64,000 nucleotides of DNA, taken from Pseudomonadota bacterium (lineage in GTDB: Bacteria; Pseudomonadota; Gammaproteobacteria; Ga0077536). The position numbers and the translations under genes are program-made. The stretch spans positions 1 to 64,000 of the forward strand of contig JABISZ010000038.1 in NCBI GenBank assembly GCA_018668255.1. The letters run 5' to 3'. Shown here in pieces: positions 56,910 to 64,000 of the stretch. Position 1 is the stretch's first letter. The number at the start of each line of letters is the position of its first letter. The notes beneath the pieces are model-generated. The model was not told the DNA's origin. It did no database searches and saw only the letters and a program-made list of their open reading frames with translations.

Positions 56910-57722
56910 ATGTTCCCTTGGTTAAAAACACACGTGATTACGTCTCCTCTATTGCATTCGACTGGGGTTCATCTATTAATGTTTTTACTCGTGATAACCG
57001 GTTTTAGCTTTGATGTAGAAGAAAAAATGACTGGTAGTCCACCTGAAAAAATCGTCCGTGCGGTGGCTATCAATGCCGAAATTTTAGATCAAGAGATTAA
57101 GAAAATAAGAAAAGCTGAGAACAGGCAAGAGGCAGAAAAAAAACAACGACTAAGGGAGCTTGAAAGAGAGACGGCAGCGCTTTTAAAAAAACGTGATTCC
57201 TCGCAAAAACGACTAGCTAAATTGGCAGCAGAAAATAAGCGACTAAAAAACGAAGAAAAAAAAGCGACTCAAAAAAAATTACTAGCAGACAGAAAAGCTA
57301 AAGTTGCACAGATAAAAGCTAAAGAAGCTGATTTAAAACTAGTTGAAGCAGAAAAAATGCGTCGTGCAGCACAGGCTCGATATAAGGAAACTGAGTTAGC
57401 GCGCAAACAGGCTGCGTCTTTTGCCGAAAAAGAGGCGGAATCGGCTGAGATTGCACGGTATACGACTGCTATTCACGGACGGGTAAGGAGGTTTTTCAAC
57501 ATACTACCTAACTTTGAGGGACTGATTTGTGTCCTTGATATTCGGTTGTTACCGGACGGGAATGTGGCCACTGTGTCCGTGCAGAAAAGTAGTGGCAACG
57601 AAGTATTTGATCGCCATGCTGAGAATGCTGTGAGAAAATCTGCGCCATTGCCCGTTCCTGATGAGCCACAGATTTTCAAGAAAATGAGAAGAATATCTTT
57701 TGTTTTTGATCCAAAGTTCTAG
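56910..57722 (+). CDS. tolA: Tol-Pal system protein TolA
   Basis: Links the TolQR motor to Pal and TolB across the periplasm. From ATG 56910 it has 270 aa: a TM helix at about 16-38, a long charged coiled coil (about 55-190) rich in K, A and E, and a C-terminal TonB-like domain with LPDGNVATVSVQKSSGNEVFDRHAENAV. It is shorter than E. coli TolA (421), mainly in the coiled coil. TTG 56904 is an alternative start and has AGGA 5 nt upstream. tolB overlaps the 3' end. Confidence 0.93.
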   Translation: MFPWLKTHVITSPLLHSTGVHLLMFLLVITGFSFDVEEKMTGSPPEKIVRAVAINAEILDQEIKKIRKAENRQEAEKKQRLRELERETAALLKKRDSSQKRLAKLAAENKRLKNEEKKATQKKLLADRKAKVAQIKAKEADLKLVEAEKMRRAAQARYKETELARKQAASFAEKEAESAEIARYTTAIHGRVRRFFNILPNFEGLICVLDIRLLPDGNVATVSVQKSSGNEVFDRHAENAVRKSAPLPVPDEPQIFKKMRRISFVFDPKF

Positions 57723-59025
57723 AATCAAATCTCAATTTTACAGAGCCGCTTTGCTTGTCTGCTTGGCTGCAGGTCCTGCATTAACATCGGCTAGCAATCT
57801 TGTTATAAAAATCGAAAAAGGAGTAGTCAAGCCTCTGCTCATTGGCGTGATTCCTTTCAAGACGGGTGATGTGGCGTTACCATTTCAATTTTCAACAATA
57901 ATTAGTCGTAATTTAGAAAGAACGGGGTTGTTCTCTGCCATCCCATTGGAAGATATGCCGCAAACGCCCCTATTTCGTGCTGTCAATTTCAAAAGTTGGA
58001 CGGCATTGGGTGTCGAAAATCTGGTCACGGGAGAAGTCAAAAGAAAGGGAGTTGAGCAGTACGAGCTTGAGTTTAGATTGCTTGATACATTTAAAAAATC
58101 AACATTGCTGGGATATCGGATCCCGTTTGATCCTAGTAATTCGCGGTTTGTGGCCCATAAAGCTACTGATTTCATCTATAATAAGCTGCTGGGAAAGCAG
58201 GGCGCATTTACAAGCTTGCTAGCCTATATAACTGTCGTGAAAAACTCTGAAAAAAGGAAGGTATACCGATTAGTAGTGGCTGAGTCAGATGGCCATAGTC
58301 CTAGAACAATTGTGAAATCATATGAACCCCTTATGTCTCCTGCATGGTCCCACAATGGAAAACAGCTCGCATACGTTTCTTTTGAAAGTAAAAATTCTGC
58401 AATCTATTTACAAAATTTAAGTGATGGAAAGAGACAGCTACTAGTTTCCGGAAAGGGTATAAACAGTGCACCCTCATTTTCTCCTGATGGAACTCGCGTA
58501 GCGATGACATTATCGAGGGATGGAAACCCCGAGATTTACCTTTATTATTTGTCAACAGGGCAGTTAGAAAGAATAACTCGGCACGGAGCAATTGATACAG
58601 AACCATCCTGGTCTCCGGATGGAGATACATTAATTTTTACGTCTGACCGGGGTGCAGGAGCACAGATTTATTCTTATAAGTTTGACGGGGTGCCGCCGCA
58701 AAGAGTTACCTATAATATGGGGACATATAATGTAAGAGGAAGGTATTCTCCAGATGGTAGAAAAATTGCCGTTGTACATGGGGGGGAAGATGGGTACCAG
58801 ATTGGGGTGCTTGATTTGAAAAGTAATATTTATGAAATGCTCACCACAGGGATACTTGATGAATCACCCAGTTTTGCTCCTAATGGAAGTATGATTATCT
58901 ATTCTACTATGACCGATAAAGGTAGTCAGCTAGCCGCCGCATCGGTTGACGGCTATATGCAACAAACATTAGAGCAGCAAGTAGGAGAGGTGCGTGAGCC
59001 TGTCTGGGGGCCTTTGGTCCGTTAA
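57700..59025 (+). CDS. tolB: Tol-Pal system beta-propeller protein TolB
   Basis: A periplasmic protein that binds Pal through its beta-propeller and regulates outer-membrane attachment. The 441-aa frame starts at TTG 57700 (TTG 57706 is an alternative), overlapping tolA by 23 nt. A signal peptide (about 14-31, LLVCLAAGPALTSA) precedes the N-terminal domain, and five or six propeller repeats follow with SPDG/WSPDG motifs (MSPAWSHNGKQLAY, PSFSPDGTRVAM, PSWSPDGDTLIF). Confidence 0.95.
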   Translation: MFLIQSSRIKSQFYRAALLVCLAAGPALTSASNLVIKIEKGVVKPLLIGVIPFKTGDVALPFQFSTIISRNLERTGLFSAIPLEDMPQTPLFRAVNFKSWTALGVENLVTGEVKRKGVEQYELEFRLLDTFKKSTLLGYRIPFDPSNSRFVAHKATDFIYNKLLGKQGAFTSLLAYITVVKNSEKRKVYRLVVAESDGHSPRTIVKSYEPLMSPAWSHNGKQLAYVSFESKNSAIYLQNLSDGKRQLLVSGKGINSAPSFSPDGTRVAMTLSRDGNPEIYLYYLSTGQLERITRHGAIDTEPSWSPDGDTLIFTSDRGAGAQIYSYKFDGVPPQRVTYNMGTYNVRGRYSPDGRKIAVVHGGEDGYQIGVLDLKSNIYEMLTTGILDESPSFAPNGSMIIYSTMTDKGSQLAAASVDGYMQQTLEQQVGEVREPVWGPLVR

Positions 59026-59062
59026 GGGGATTGTTAAAGTGTTATTTATTATGGAGAAACAT

Positions 59063-59611
59063 ATGAAATATAGATTTTTAAGAGTATTGCCCGTTATCTT
59101 GTTATCAATACCTCTTTGCTCTTGTGGGACTTCTTTTATGAAGAAGGATGAACAGATCAAAGCAGCAACAGTTCCGTCAGTGGTTGTGGGTGACTCTGTT
59201 GCGACTACTAAGGGTATGGGCTCTAGGGACTATCAGGCGACAGCGATAAATGACACTGCCAGAGCGTCCGACGTAGGTTCTAGTTTAGAGGAAAAGATTA
59301 TTTACTTTGATTATGACAGCTCCAAGATTCCTGAAAAATTCCTTAACTTGGTCCGTTTGCATGCATCTAACCTAGTCAGTGACCCTGGTATATCGGTTAC
59401 TTTGGAGGGACACAGCGATGAGCGTGGCTCTCGAGAGTACAATTTAGCACTGGGTGAGCGGCGGGCAATGTCGGTCCGTCAACAGCTTGTTCTACTTGGC
59501 GTATCCGCAGGTCAATTAACTGTTGTTAGCTACGGCGAGGAGCGACCGGCGGATGATGGCCATAATGATGCTGCATATGGGATAAATCGCAGGGTAGAGT
59601 TAAGGTACTAA
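59063..59611 (+). CDS. pal: peptidoglycan-associated lipoprotein Pal
   Basis: An outer-membrane lipoprotein that binds peptidoglycan. From ATG 59063 it has 182 aa: lipoprotein signal with LSIPLCSCG (C18/C20 region), a short linker, and an OmpA-like domain with YFDYDSSKIP, LEGHSDERGSREYNLALGERRA (diaminopimelate-binding loop) and YGINRRVELRY. GGAG 6 nt upstream sets this start; the open frame begins at 58994 inside tolB. cpoB follows 3 nt later. Confidence 0.96.
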   Translation: MKYRFLRVLPVILLSIPLCSCGTSFMKKDEQIKAATVPSVVVGDSVATTKGMGSRDYQATAINDTARASDVGSSLEEKIIYFDYDSSKIPEKFLNLVRLHASNLVSDPGISVTLEGHSDERGSREYNLALGERRAMSVRQQLVLLGVSAGQLTVVSYGEERPADDGHNDAAYGINRRVELRY

Positions 59612-59614
59612 ACA

Positions 59615-60442
59615 ATGCAATTGTTTGGGTGTAACTGTGTTTGCAGGCTTATGATTTTTGGTGTTTTGTTTGCCTGCGGCATTTACGCTACTATTTTAAG
59701 TTCTGAGGAGATTGAGCTGCCGTCGCGTAGTCATGAGGTTGATGGCGAGATTATTTCTACATTATTGCAGCGAGTTGGACATCTGGAAAATGAGATTAAG
59801 GTCTTGCGTGCCGAGCTTGAAGACAAGACTTTCTCCTTAGACCGTTCTCTGAGAGAGGTTCAGCTGCACGTGGCCAATTTTTCTGACGTGACGGAAGATA
59901 CTGAAAAAATTACACCCTCGAATGTTTTAAACGATCCTAGTGCTGAGAGTTTCCCCGTGAGAATTGAGCCTGATCGTCAAGTTCTCGATAAGGAGAAGCT
60001 TGTATCCTCGCAGTTTTCGGAGAAGCCCTTTTTTTTGGAACAAGAGCCGATGGCTTTAGATCCAGATACTCTTTATCGGAAGGGTGCCGATTTTTTCAAA
60101 ACAGGGTTCTATCTAGAGGCAATTGAAGCTTATAGCAGCTTCATAAAAGATCATCCTGCACACACGCGGGTGGGTGGTGCGACCTATCACTTGGGTGAAG
60201 CCTACTATGAGTTACGGTTCTTTAAAAAAGCGATACTGCAGTATGAACGCTTGATCGAAGTCTTCCCGGAAAACGCTGTTAAACCGCATGCGATGCTTAA
60301 ACTAGCCTATTGTTACTATGAGATAGGAGAGCCAGAAGAGTCGCTTGCCATCCTTGAGCGAATTAAGCTGTTCTTCCCCGGGTCCAAGGTTGCTGAGCTT
60401 TCCGAGAGACGGCTAAAGAGATTAATGTTTGAATCTCCATAG
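59615..60442 (+). CDS. cpoB: Tol-Pal system TPR protein CpoB/YbgF
   Basis: A periplasmic coordinator of peptidoglycan synthesis and outer-membrane constriction. The 275-aa protein has an N-terminal hydrophobic export signal (about 10-30), a coiled-coil segment (about 45-85, HLENEIKVLRAELEDK), a variable linker, and TPR repeats from about 145 (LYRKGADFFKTGFYLEAIEAYSSF, GGATYHLGEAYYELRFF) to the end. It closes the tol operon and converges with murU, 19 nt away. Confidence 0.93.
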   Translation: MQLFGCNCVCRLMIFGVLFACGIYATILSSEEIELPSRSHEVDGEIISTLLQRVGHLENEIKVLRAELEDKTFSLDRSLREVQLHVANFSDVTEDTEKITPSNVLNDPSAESFPVRIEPDRQVLDKEKLVSSQFSEKPFFLEQEPMALDPDTLYRKGADFFKTGFYLEAIEAYSSFIKDHPAHTRVGGATYHLGEAYYELRFFKKAILQYERLIEVFPENAVKPHAMLKLAYCYYEIGEPEESLAILERIKLFFPGSKVAELSERRLKRLMFESP

Positions 60443-60461
60443 AAGTTGAGAGAAGGTACTA

Positions 60462-61133
60462 TCAGAGGGCGTTCAGTATGTTAACTTTCTTGCGCGCATC
60501 TGCCAGCCTCGACTTTGTTCCTATATCAAACCACTGCCCATCATAAATCGTACCTTGTAGTAATTTCTTGTTTGCTGCGGTAAAAAGCAGCGGTCCTAAT
60601 GGTTGGTGTTCGCTAGTGGGGTGAGAAAAAAATGATGGTGGGTAAATACCAATCCCTGAATAGGTGTAAAGATTTTTATCGGCTTTCATGACCCACGATC
60701 CATCGATACTGAAATCACCCTCCGAGCTGTATTCGGGGTTCGGCACCAAAATAAGATGAGGGTAGTTAGTGCTTGTTTTCAATTGGCTAAAGCTCATGTC
60801 AGTCCAAACATCAGCGTTTATCAGCAGAAAAGGCGTTTGCCCTAGCAAAGGGAGGGCTTTAACTACACCGCCGGCAGTTTCAAGTGGAGGAGTCGGCTCT
60901 CTAGAATATGTAATGGTCAATCCATACCGCTCTCCTTGACCGATTATTTCTTCTATCATGCCGCCCAAATAAGAAGTATTTATAACCACCTCGGAAAAAC
61001 CTGATAGTTTTAGACGCTTCAAGTGTCGCTCTAATAGGCTTTCACCGTTGATTTTTATTAAAGGTTTGGGAAGTTTCTCTGTCAAGGGCATGAGTCTTTC
61101 CCCACGGCCCGCTGCTAATATCATTGCTTTCAA
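60462..61133 (-). CDS. murU: N-acetylmuramate alpha-1-phosphate uridylyltransferase
   Basis: Makes UDP-MurNAc in the cell-wall recycling bypass described in Pseudomonas, so it is linked to intrinsic fosfomycin tolerance. The 223-aa nucleotidyltransferase has the signature MILAAGRGERLMPLTEKLPKPLI at the N-terminus and LLINADVWTDM for metal binding near 105-115. RmlA-like mannose- or glucose-1-phosphate transferases are the alternative, but the length and E/K-P-L-I pattern fit MurU. No amgK kinase gene is next to it. Confidence 0.82.
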   Translation of the reverse strand: MKAMILAAGRGERLMPLTEKLPKPLIKINGESLLERHLKRLKLSGFSEVVINTSYLGGMIEEIIGQGERYGLTITYSREPTPPLETAGGVVKALPLLGQTPFLLINADVWTDMSFSQLKTSTNYPHLILVPNPEYSSEGDFSIDGSWVMKADKNLYTYSGIGIYPPSFFSHPTSEHQPLGPLLFTAANKKLLQGTIYDGQWFDIGTKSRLADARKKVNILNAL

Positions 61134-61256
61134 AGTTGTTCATCCAGAATTTGTTAACACCAGAGGCACTGTAAGGGTACCCAAAGTTCCTCTACAATGT
61201 AATCCTCTTGCCGAAACCGGCTATATGAATATTATAAATATGTGTTTTGATCAGTT

Positions 61257-62213
61257 TTGTTAGTTATTGTCCTTTCTATTCTTTTTGGTTTAGCCATACT
61301 GGTTTGGGGGGCTGACAAGTTTGTAGATGGGGCGGTTTCTCTTTCTGCGGGTCTTGGTATCTCAGAGCTACTATGTGGCATTCTGATTGTAGGTTTAGCG
61401 ACATCTGCCCCCGAGTTATTTGTGTCTGCTGGATCTGCGCTGGAAAGCAAGCCACTTCTGGGCATTGCAAATGCTTTGGGTTCGAATATCGCGAATATTG
61501 GATTGGTGCTAGGCCTCGCAATAATGCTTAGTCCAAAGCTTTTAGAAGTGCCTAAAACATTGAGCAATACAGCTTTAATGGTTGTTGCTATGGTGGTGGC
61601 TTTTTTTGTACTTTACGACCTCAGACTAGCCGTGATTGATGGGATCCTTCTTTTATCTGTCTTGGCGCTAAGTTTGGCGCTGTCGGTTCGTTTTGCGCGA
61701 GCTGACGAGATGGGCGAACTCCGATCTTCACTCCCTGATTACTCCCGTCCTGTGAGTTTATATAAAGCGATTTTCGTTTTGTTTCTTGGTTTAGGAATGT
61801 TACTTGCTGGCGCGAAGATGCTCGTTTGGGGAGCCGTTGATTTAGCTAGAGTTTTAGGTGTAAGCGAGACAATAATTGGATTAACTATAGTTGCAGTAGG
61901 AACGAGTCTTCCCGAACTCGCCGCTTCGTTGATTGGAGTCTTTAAAAGAAAATCTGATATCGCGATAGGCAATATTATTGGTTCTAATGTTTTTAATAGC
62001 TTGGCTGTTCTAGCGATGCCCGCTTTGCTCGCACCTACAGATATTTCCAAAGAGGTTTTCTTCAGAGATGTTTGTTATATGCTTGGTGTAGGGTTAATGT
62101 TGTTGTTAGTTGTCTTAGTGAAAAGAGAAAAAGGTTATTTTTCTCGGACGTCTGGAGCAGTTATGTTGGTCAGTTTTATTTCGTATCAGGTTATAGTTTA
62201 TTTGAGTATTTAA
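61257..62213 (+). CDS. calcium/sodium antiporter YrbG-like
   Basis: An inner-membrane CaCA-family antiporter of 318 aa with about ten helices in two homologous halves. The alpha repeats are GLATSAPELFVSAGSALESKPLLGIANALGSNIANIGLVLG and VAVGTSLPELAASLIGVFKRKSDIAIGNIIGSNVFNSLAVL in outline, each with the acidic residue E in the SAPE/LPE motif. TTG start with no clear ribosome-binding site; an in-frame stop 9 nt upstream prevents extension. It stands directly upstream of kdsD, as in E. coli. Confidence 0.92.
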   Translation: MLVIVLSILFGLAILVWGADKFVDGAVSLSAGLGISELLCGILIVGLATSAPELFVSAGSALESKPLLGIANALGSNIANIGLVLGLAIMLSPKLLEVPKTLSNTALMVVAMVVAFFVLYDLRLAVIDGILLLSVLALSLALSVRFARADEMGELRSSLPDYSRPVSLYKAIFVLFLGLGMLLAGAKMLVWGAVDLARVLGVSETIIGLTIVAVGTSLPELAASLIGVFKRKSDIAIGNIIGSNVFNSLAVLAMPALLAPTDISKEVFFRDVCYMLGVGLMLLLVVLVKREKGYFSRTSGAVMLVSFISYQVIVYLSI

Positions 62214-62253
62214 TGCCAAGGGATACTGCGGCATCTTCGCGAAGGTATAGATA

Positions 62254-63258
62254 ATGAATCGAAAAAAAATGAGCGAGACAAAAAAAATTAATCGGTCGGA
62301 CTTGAAGAAAATATGTGCAAAAGTTTTGGAGATAGAAGCTCGTGTATTGACTTCTATCTCAAGAGGGGTAGACGATTCATTTGCTATTGCTATAGAGTAT
62401 TTGCTTGCCTGTAGCGGCCGTGTAGTTATTCTCGGCGTAGGGAAATCAGGGCACATAGGTGGTAAAATTGCGGCCACGCTTGCTAGTACAGGGACTCCGG
62501 CATTTTTTGTACATGCTGGCGAAGCCAGTCATGGTGATATGGGTATGATCGTTTCTGCCGATTTAGTTGTGGCAATTTCTAATTCTGGGGAAACCTCCGA
62601 ACTGACAGTCTTACTTCCAATGATTAAGCGACTCGGCGTGAAACTTATCAGTATGACTGGTAGTGAATCATCTTCATTAGCGAAAGCGTCGACTGTTCAT
62701 TTACATGTGAAAGTTTTAGAGGAAGCCTGTCCACTTGGGCTCGCGCCAACGTCGAGTACCACAGCAGCCTTAGCAATTGGAGACGCGCTTGCTGTAGCGC
62801 TTTTACAAGCTCGCGGTTTCACTGAATCTGATTTTGCTAAAGCGCACCCTGGAGGTGCTTTAGGACGACGACTCCTGATAAAGGTAGAGGATATTATGCA
62901 TTCGGGCGCCCAAATGCCGGTGGTTCTCAGCGGAGTCTCCGTTAGCGAAGCACTTAGAGAAATCAGTAGAGCAGGATTGGGAGTGGCCGCCGTTTTATCG
63001 GCACTGGGGGATGTTGTTGGAGTTTTTACAGACGGGGATTTGAGGCGCATGTTAGATGCAGGACATGATTTACGGATTGCACCCGTTGAAGACTTCATGA
63101 CAAAGGATTGTGAAATGGTTACCGCGGACATTCTGGCTGCAGAGGCCCTTAATATAATGCAGGATAAAAAAATCAATGCTCTTTTAGTAACTGATTCTCA
63201 AGGGGCGCTAGCCGGCATCTTGAATATGCACGATTTATTATTAGCAAAAGTATTCTGA
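62254..63258 (+). CDS. kdsD: arabinose-5-phosphate isomerase
   Basis: Converts ribulose 5-phosphate to arabinose 5-phosphate, the first committed step to Kdo for lipopolysaccharide. The 334-aa protein has a SIS sugar-isomerase domain (about 45-185; VVILGVGKSGHIGGKIAATLAS, VVAISNSGETSEL) and two CBS domains (about 210-334). ATG 62254 or ATG 62269 could start it. The next gene is lptC at 63260, so the phosphatase gene kdsC that normally follows is missing here. Confidence 0.95.
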   Translation: MNRKKMSETKKINRSDLKKICAKVLEIEARVLTSISRGVDDSFAIAIEYLLACSGRVVILGVGKSGHIGGKIAATLASTGTPAFFVHAGEASHGDMGMIVSADLVVAISNSGETSELTVLLPMIKRLGVKLISMTGSESSSLAKASTVHLHVKVLEEACPLGLAPTSSTTAALAIGDALAVALLQARGFTESDFAKAHPGGALGRRLLIKVEDIMHSGAQMPVVLSGVSVSEALREISRAGLGVAAVLSALGDVVGVFTDGDLRRMLDAGHDLRIAPVEDFMTKDCEMVTADILAAEALNIMQDKKINALLVTDSQGALAGILNMHDLLLAKVF

Positions 63259-63259
63259 A

Positions 63260-63847
63260 ATGTCTGACATTGTAAAAGCTTGGGGATTCTCTCTTTTTGC
63301 CAGTTTTACTGCCATCGCCAGTTTCTGGTTACTGTTGGATTCCGATAACGATGCTTATTATGAGACGAAAGAAGACTTTAGAGCTCCGGACTATTCTTTC
63401 GAAGAAATGAATCGTAGGACCGGAAGCGAGCTTGGGGGATTAAAAAACGTACTCGATGCCGATTTGGTGGAACACTTTCCTAAAGACGACTCTATGGAGC
63501 TGGTTCGGCCTTATTTGAAAATTTATAATGATTCTGATGAGCCATGGCATATTAAGTCTGAAACAGGCTGGGTGAGCTCAGGGAATGAGGTAATTCTTCT
63601 GCACGGTGAGGTAGAAATATGGAAAAATGGGAAGAATAGGAAGCGCATCTTACAGGCACTTACTACTGAGCTTCGTATTTTACCCAACCAAGAGTACGCT
63701 CAAACTGATAATACAGCGATAATCATCGGTCCGTCCTCCGTAACTCATGCTTTAGGCTTCAGGGCTAATTTTTCTCTCAACCATCTGGAGCTGATTGAGC
63801 GCGTAAGGACCAAACATAGCAAAAAAAGTTCGAGGGTTGGATTGTGA
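63260..63847 (+). CDS. lptC: LPS export protein LptC
   Basis: A bitopic inner-membrane protein that receives LPS from LptBFG and passes it to LptA. The 195-aa protein has one N-terminal helix (about 5-26) and a beta-jellyroll periplasmic domain with WHIKSETGWVSSGNEVILLHGEVEI, the family-typical region. It begins 1 nt after kdsD and overlaps lptA by 4 nt. Confidence 0.92.
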   Translation: MSDIVKAWGFSLFASFTAIASFWLLLDSDNDAYYETKEDFRAPDYSFEEMNRRTGSELGGLKNVLDADLVEHFPKDDSMELVRPYLKIYNDSDEPWHIKSETGWVSSGNEVILLHGEVEIWKNGKNRKRILQALTTELRILPNQEYAQTDNTAIIIGPSSVTHALGFRANFSLNHLELIERVRTKHSKKSSRVGL

Positions 63848-64000
63848 TAATTACATGGTTTTTTAGAGTTAAGTATCCCGCTTTGGCAAGCTTATTTTGT
63901 CTCACTCTATTCAGTCACGTTTACGGGTTATCAAGTGACTTTGAGCAACCGATTGAGATAGAGGCAGATTTTGCAGAACTCGATGACGAGAAAGGAGTGA
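63844..64000 (+). CDS. lptA: LPS transport periplasmic protein LptA (5' part)
   Basis: The first 52 codons are present and the gene leaves the window. The GTG start overlaps the lptC stop. The N-terminus has a hydrophobic signal (about 11-25) and then DFEQPIEIEADFAELDDEKGV, the usual LptA mature start with the beta-jellyroll beginning. It is the periplasmic bridge subunit for LPS. Confidence 0.9.
   Translation, partial: MIITWFFRVKYPALASLFCLTLFSHVYGLSSDFEQPIEIEADFAELDDEKGV

Noticed and set aside
62697-63176. 159-codon antisense frame within kdsD
   Set aside because: A shadow of the CBS and SIS coding sequence; rich in serine and lysine as expected from complement bias.

Overview
The window is a chromosomal segment of a gammaproteobacterium, probably a marine-type, moderately AT-rich lineage outside the Enterobacterales. 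The evidence is gene order: dusB-fis-purH-purD, accB-accC-prmA, leuS-lptE-holA-proA-nadD-rsfS-rlmH-maf, ruvC-ruvA-ruvB-ybgC-tolQ-tolR-tolA-tolB-pal-cpoB and kdsD-lptC-lptA are all gammaproteobacterial arrangements. A MurU-type nucleotidyltransferase, a predicted non-discriminating aspartyl-tRNA synthetase and a PPi-dependent phosphofructokinase beside an H+-pyrophosphatase point away from E. coli-like bacteria. The species cannot be named from this sequence.

Layout. 0-6 kb: an ELM1-family protein and a branched-chain aminotransferase (minus), divergent from a methionine-type aminotransferase; fxsA; then dsbD with a TlpA-like thioredoxin. 6-14 kb: aroQ, accBC, prmA, dusB, fis, purH, purD. 13.6-16 kb: hisB-hisH (minus) and hemF. 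16-18.6 kb: an accessory-looking trio (Rieske oxygenase, small flavoprotein, alpha/beta hydrolase). 18.6-22 kb: typA, a rhodanese and a methyltransferase. 22-29.6 kb: a phosphate regulon block, pstC-pstA-pstB-phoU behind a near-perfect Pho box, facing phoB-phoR. 29.8-37.4 kb: the leuS to maf operon. 37.4-42.4 kb: H+-PPase and PPi-PFK (minus), and a BepA-like M48 protease. 49-64 kb: fmdB, aspS, nadA, yebC, ruvCAB, the Tol-Pal operon, murU, yrbG, kdsD, lptC and the start of lptA, which runs off the window.

The most unusual part is 42.46-48.78 kb. An intact tRNA-Lys(UUU) gene lies at its right end, and a decayed 57-nt copy of the 3' part of the same tRNA lies at its left end in the same orientation, 6,247 bp away; 41 nt are identical. 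This is the footprint expected of an element integrated into the tRNA 3' end. No integrase or transposase is visible inside. The cargo is an exported amidohydrolase, a small DUF6616-like protein, a Tat-exported flavin amine oxidase, an unrecognised 356-codon protein and a SnoaL/NTF2-fold protein, all on the plus strand. I read it as a small, fixed catabolic island, possibly releasing an amine by hydrolysis and then oxidising it; this pathway is inference.

Smaller points are a 13-codon leader ORF with a strong Shine-Dalgarno directly before aspS, which has none of its own; a possible 32-aa ORF coupled to prmA; the absence of pstS, kdsC, amgK and hisA/hisF from places where they are often found; and a possibly leaderless aminotransferase transcript.
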